Shown: in pieces, positions 14,312 to 17,001 of the stretch | Layout: every line of letters begins with the position of its first letter | Position numbering within the stretch: position 1 is the first letter of the stretch | Assembly (NCBI GenBank): GCA_020059985.1 | Contig: JAGVCI010000056.1 | Span: forward strand, 1 to 17,001 | From: Candidatus Peribacterales bacterium | GTDB taxonomy: Bacteria > Patescibacteriota > Gracilibacteria > Peribacterales > Peribacteraceae | Length of the DNA stretch: 17,001 nucleotides | Reading direction: 5' to 3' | Translations under genes and position numbers: made by a program | Notes under the pieces: generated by a model | What the model was told of the DNA's origin: nothing | The model's input: only the letters and a program-made list of their open reading frames with translations | The model's database searches: none

Positions 14312-14396
14312 GCGAGGAGTGGAATAACTCGCGAAGGGTCATCCTGAGTGAAGTCGAAGGATGTGCGCCGGTGACTTTCAGCGAGACACGATTCAT
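14304..14396 (-). pseudogene. remnant of a second oxidoreductase gamma/alpha gene start
   Basis: A 30-codon open frame from ATG 14396 to TAG 14306-14304. Its first 11 residues are MNRVSLKVTGA; the intact gene starts MSRVSLKVTGA. Of these 11 codons, 8 differ in sequence, yet 7 of the 8 differences are synonymous. After that the frame runs into unrelated repeat sequence and ends 6 bases inside the start of the intact gene. The remnant ATG overlaps the flavodoxin stop as ATGA, the overlap expected of the original operon partner. It may still be translated and pass ribosomes on to korA. Confidence 0.7.
14337..14363. repeat. dispersed-type palindromic repeat within the korA remnant
   Basis: Arms CATCCT (14340-14345) and AGGATG (14358-14363) flank GAGTGAAGTCGA. 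From memory, near-identical sequences of the GTCATCCTGAG...GAAGGAT type occur as dispersed intergenic elements in many unrelated bacterial genomes; I could not search for it here. It begins directly after the last recognisable codon of the remnant. Confidence 0.6.
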
Positions 14397-14848
14397 GTGA
14401 TGGATGCGAGAAATTTCGCGCCCCACTTCTTCACAGTATCTTCCTGTCCGTACGGCTCATTCACGATCGTCAGTTTCTCGCAGCATTCTTTCCCGCCATG
14501 GCTCGCGACGAAAGTACTGAGATGCTCGCCTGCTCGCGCGGTGTAGTGGTATCGCTCATCTCCGAGTGCGATCACCGCACAGGTTTTGCCTTTCAGATCT
14601 ACCGCTGCCGCACGCTTCAAGAAAAGATCGTGCATGTGAGGATTCAGCTGTCCTTCGATTCCCCCAGTGTTCCACGTGCCCGATGCGAGGATGAGGACAT
14701 CTCCGCGCGCGAAATCCTCCGGCTCTGCCTGCTCTGCCCTCGTCATTTCGACCGTCGCCTTTCCCTCCATAGACTGCTTAAGCACTTCCGAGACGTACTG
14801 CGTATGCCCACTGGAGGAGGCAATAATGATGTGTACGGAAAGGCTCAC
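14393..14848 (-). CDS. flavodoxin-like electron carrier
   Basis: 151 residues, normal for a short-chain flavodoxin. The FMN phosphate loop is SSSGHT at 11-16; the two isoalloxazine loops are ASGTWNTGG (Trp59) and ALGDERYHYT (Tyr100, Tyr102 region). No signal peptide. It would carry low-potential electrons in the cytoplasm, probably from the 2-oxoacid oxidoreductase encoded just downstream on the same strand. The start is GTG at 14848, supported by TACAAT 6 bases upstream and by VHIIIASSSGHT being the first strand and loop. Its stop overlaps the ATG of the korA remnant. Confidence 0.87.
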   Translation of the reverse strand: MSLSVHIIIASSSGHTQYVSEVLKQSMEGKATVEMTRAEQAEPEDFARGDVLILASGTWNTGGIEGQLNPHMHDLFLKRAAAVDLKGKTCAVIALGDERYHYTARAGEHLSTFVASHGGKECCEKLTIVNEPYGQEDTVKKWGAKFLASIT

Positions 14849-14854
14849 CGACGG

Positions 14855-14860
14855 ATTGTA
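14855..14860 (-). promoter_or_regulatory. flavodoxin/korAB operon -10 box, predicted leaderless
   Basis: TACAAT on the minus strand (14860-14855), five of six matches, ends exactly 6 bases before the GTG at 14848. No convincing -35 at 16-18 bases. Confidence 0.5.
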
Positions 14861-14887
14861 GCCTCTCTTTCGCTATATCTCCATGAA

Positions 14888-14916
14888 TTGCCGATTTATT
14901 AAGTTTATTGTATAAT
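14888..14916 (+). promoter_or_regulatory. promoter of the 14923 gene, predicted leaderless
   Basis: TTGCCG at 14888-14893, 17 bases, perfect TATAAT at 14911-14916, then 6 bases to the ATG at 14923. Same layout as at 5396-5424. Confidence 0.7.
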
Positions 14917-14922
14917 ATATAG

Positions 14923-15366
14923 ATGAATAAAAGACTAGGACTGCCAGAAGAGGCCATCAAAGCTGTCGAAAGGCGGCGATTTGAGAGAGAGTTGAAAAAG
15001 GAAAAACGCACAAAACTCCAACAGGTCTTTTCCGTAGTAGATAAAGCACAAGAAGAATTGTCGTGGCTTTTACGGTCAGGCAATAAATATGTTTTTCCCC
15101 ATCAACGAGAAAAATTTGATTTTGAAAATAAAGGAAAATATCTCGAAGATCTTCCTCTGTACCTACAGGTTGAAATAGCAGAGAAGAATGGAATAACTCC
15201 AAAATCAAAGGAATACGAACTGTTTTCTCTCTCTGCACAGCGTTTCATCTATTTCTCGCAAGAAGAGCGTGCGAGAATAAATGCATTGCTTACAGTACAT
15301 AGGCAAGAAACCATCATTGATGAGAAAAATCCGCCAACACACTTCACACATGACCTATCCAAATAA
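14923..15366 (+). CDS. unknown charged protein (147 residues)
   Basis: I do not recognise it. The N-terminal 50 residues are strongly basic and helical (VERRRFERELKKEKRTK). The middle has aromatic and basic residues (NKYVFPHQREKFDF), and a helical region follows around EERARINALLTVH. No Cys, signal peptide or membrane segment. The DNA looks more AT-rich than the flanking metabolic genes. A perfect TATAAT 6 bases before the ATG supports expression. Its stop is followed after one base by the acyl-CoA synthetase start, so the two are probably cotranscribed. A basic N-terminus would fit nucleic acid binding, but that is only a guess. Confidence 0.75.
   Translation: MNKRLGLPEEAIKAVERRRFERELKKEKRTKLQQVFSVVDKAQEELSWLLRSGNKYVFPHQREKFDFENKGKYLEDLPLYLQVEIAEKNGITPKSKEYELFSLSAQRFIYFSQEERARINALLTVHRQETIIDEKNPPTHFTHDLSK
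15356..15361 (+). promoter_or_regulatory. possible internal -10 box of the acyl-CoA synthetase gene
   Basis: TATCCA (three of six matches) lies within the end of the 14923 gene and ends 6 bases before the ATG at 15368. Weak alone; the spacing fits the other genes. Confidence 0.25.
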
Positions 15367-15367
15367 T

Positions 15368-17001
15368 ATGTCCCTCCTCTCTCCACGATCGGTTGCGATC
15401 ATCGGCGCAAGTAACGACGCCGGATCGGTGGGACATGACATACTCAAAAATATTTTGAGCGAGTTCACGGGCGAAGTGTATCCGGTGAATCCGAAGTACG
15501 ACGAAATGCAGGGGAAGAAATGTTACAAATCAGTGAAAGAGATCTCCGGTGAGATCGATCTCGCGATTATCGTGGTGCCAGCAAAGATTGTCCCCGCTGT
15601 CCTCCGTGAATGTAGTGAGAAGAAAGTGAAGTCCGCAGTGGTGATCAGCGCGGGGTTTTCCGAGACACACACAGACGAAGGAAAGAAACTGGAACAGGAG
15701 ATCGTCGCGATTGCGAAGAAGGGAAAAATCGATCTCGTTGGTCCGAATTGCTTAGGAGTTCTGCGACCATCGAAGAAACTGAATGCTTCCTTCGCGAAGG
15801 AATTGCCGAACAAAGGAAATATCGCGCTCCTCAGCCAATCAGGGGCATTCGCTGTGGCGCTCATGGATCAGTCTCGCGAGTCGCATCTCGGGTTCTCCGT
15901 CGTTCTCTCCATCGGAAACAAAGCCGCGATGGATGAATGTGATTTTTTGGAGATCTGCGAGAAAGATAACGAGACGAAAGTGATTGGGCTCTACTTAGAG
16001 AGTATCAAGAACGGTGAGCGCTTTCTCGAAGTTGCGACGAGAGTGAGGGGGAAGAAGCCGATCGTGCTGCTCAAAGCTGGTGTGTCTGAGCACGGGAAGC
16101 GCGCAGCCGCATCGCACACAGGTGCACTCGCAGGATCCGACGCGGGAATAGATGCAGCATGCAAAGAAGCAGGAATTCGTCGCGCACGCACGACGGAAGA
16201 ATTTTTCGATCTTCTCTCGGTGCTCCAATCACAACCCGCTCTCCTCTCTCCGCGCATTGCGATCATCACGAATGCGGGTGGTCCAGGGATCCTCGCGACG
16301 GACGCAGCGGAAGATGTGGAGCTACAGCTCCCAACCTTGAGCGAAGTGAATGCTGCAAGACTCAAGAAAAATTTGCCGTCATCTGCGAGTATAGGGAATC
16401 CGATCGATGTGATCGGAGATGCGAATGCCGCGCGATACGAAGCAGCGCTAAAAGACTGTGGCGATGATCCAAGTATCGACGGACTCGTGGTGCTCCTCAC
16501 TCCCCAGGTGATGACGCCTTGTGAAGAGATCGCTCGTGTAATCCTCAAAGCGAAAAAAGATTATCCGCTGATGCCGATCGTCGCGGGTTTCATGGGCGCG
16601 GAAAGCGTGGAGAAAGCTGTGGAGATACTCGGAGCAGCGGGCATTCCCAATTTTTCGACGCCTGAGCGCGCCGTACGAGCAATTTCATCTCTCCAGGAGC
16701 CCAAGCAGAAGCCAAAAAGTCAGAAGTTTGATACGTCTGATATGAGAGCCGCGAAGGCCGCAGAAATCCTGGAAGGAAAGAAAGGACTCGTCGATCTCCA
16801 GACGGCAGCAAGTCTCTTTGAGCTGTACGGAATCCCTCTTCCCGCTGAAGACTTGGCGACATCCGCGAATGAAGCCGCAAAAATCGCCGAGAAAATCGGG
16901 TACCCCGTGATCGCGAAGGTGAGCTCAGCGCAGATCCTCCACAAGAGCGATATCGGTGGAGTGTTTGCCGATCTCCAGAACGAAGATGATGTCCGCGATG
17001 C
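15368..17001 (+). CDS. ADP-forming acyl-CoA (acetyl-CoA) synthetase, fused alpha-beta, 3' end missing
   Basis: 544 codons are visible; the frame is open at the window edge. The family makes ATP from ADP and phosphate while releasing acetate (or a related acid) and CoA from acyl-CoA. The CoA-binding Rossmann domain opens SPRSVAIIGASNDAGSVGHDI (written here in parts: SPRSVAIIGAS, SVGHDI). LVGPNCLG is near 123-130 and ALLSQSGAFA near 153-162. His250 in ASHTGALAG is the expected phosphohistidine. The second CoA ligase domain covers about 250-440, and the ATP-grasp domain starts near 460 (LFELYGIPLP, then GYPVIAKVSS and HKSDIGGV). A complete protein would be near 700 residues. Start ATG 15368 lies one base after the stop of the preceding gene. 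Together with the oxidoreductase it gives ATP from 2-oxoacids. Acetate as the natural product is inference. Confidence 0.93.
   Translation, partial: MSLLSPRSVAIIGASNDAGSVGHDILKNILSEFTGEVYPVNPKYDEMQGKKCYKSVKEISGEIDLAIIVVPAKIVPAVLRECSEKKVKSAVVISAGFSETHTDEGKKLEQEIVAIAKKGKIDLVGPNCLGVLRPSKKLNASFAKELPNKGNIALLSQSGAFAVALMDQSRESHLGFSVVLSIGNKAAMDECDFLEICEKDNETKVIGLYLESIKNGERFLEVATRVRGKKPIVLLKAGVSEHGKRAAASHTGALAGSDAGIDAACKEAGIRRARTTEEFFDLLSVLQSQPALLSPRIAIITNAGGPGILATDAAEDVELQLPTLSEVNAARLKKNLPSSASIGNPIDVIGDANAARYEAALKDCGDDPSIDGLVVLLTPQVMTPCEEIARVILKAKKDYPLMPIVAGFMGAESVEKAVEILGAAGIPNFSTPERAVRAISSLQEPKQKPKSQKFDTSDMRAAKAAEILEGKKGLVDLQTAASLFELYGIPLPAEDLATSANEAAKIAEKIGYPVIAKVSSAQILHKSDIGGVFADLQNEDDVRD

Noticed and set aside
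15991..16548. A 185-codon minus-strand frame within the synthetase gene
   Set aside because: Antisense to the phosphohistidine and CoA-ligase region of a clear gene.

Overview
The window is a dense stretch of bacterial chromosome with a base composition near 50% GC and the standard code: TGA, TAG and TAA all end recognisable genes. I see 20 protein genes, one truncated gene remnant, several short palindromic repeats, and no rRNA, tRNA, CRISPR array, transposase or phage gene. Many intergenic gaps are under 100 bases, and no stretch over 300 bases lacks a gene. Several proteins are divergent versions of their families, many small proteins are unrecognisable, and the energy genes point to fermentation. 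This fits a small-genome fermenter of the candidate phyla radiation (Patescibacteria), possibly Peregrinibacteria/Peribacteria. That placement is inference from gene content only.

Layout. 26-5344: guaA (GMP synthase with a eukaryote-like C-terminal half), an unknown charge-segregated protein, an O-antigen ligase/polymerase-like membrane protein and a UDP-GlcNAc 2-epimerase. 5431-7569: a small unknown protein, cofactor-independent phosphoglycerate mutase, and a small membrane protein. 7621-9267: a WecG/TagA-type glycosyltransferase, a DsbA-like thioredoxin-fold lipoprotein and a 55-residue helical protein. 9302-11586: a DUF167 gene overlapping trmD, a divergent family 2 glycosyltransferase, and a small unknown gene. 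11632-17001: flavodoxin-like protein, 2-oxoacid:ferredoxin oxidoreductase alpha (with fused gamma) and beta on the minus strand; then on the plus strand an unknown gene and an ADP-forming acyl-CoA synthetase that runs off the window.

How they fit together. Phosphoglycerate mutase feeds lower glycolysis. The 2-oxoacid oxidoreductase would convert pyruvate (or another 2-oxoacid) to an acyl-CoA and reduce ferredoxin or flavodoxin. The ADP-forming synthetase would turn the acyl-CoA into acid plus ATP. A second theme is a surface polysaccharide: the epimerase makes UDP-ManNAc, the WecG/TagA enzyme family transfers ManNAc-type sugars to a lipid carrier, and the O-antigen ligase-like protein would polymerise or ligate the product.

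Two observations stand out. First, almost no start codon has a Shine-Dalgarno sequence. Instead a -10-like hexamer ends exactly 6 bases before the start codon in seven genes and 7-8 bases before it in four more, which predicts leaderless mRNAs. Second, between the flavodoxin and oxidoreductase genes lies a decayed duplicate of the first 11 codons of the oxidoreductase alpha gene. It differs almost only at synonymous positions and runs into a dispersed-type palindromic repeat.
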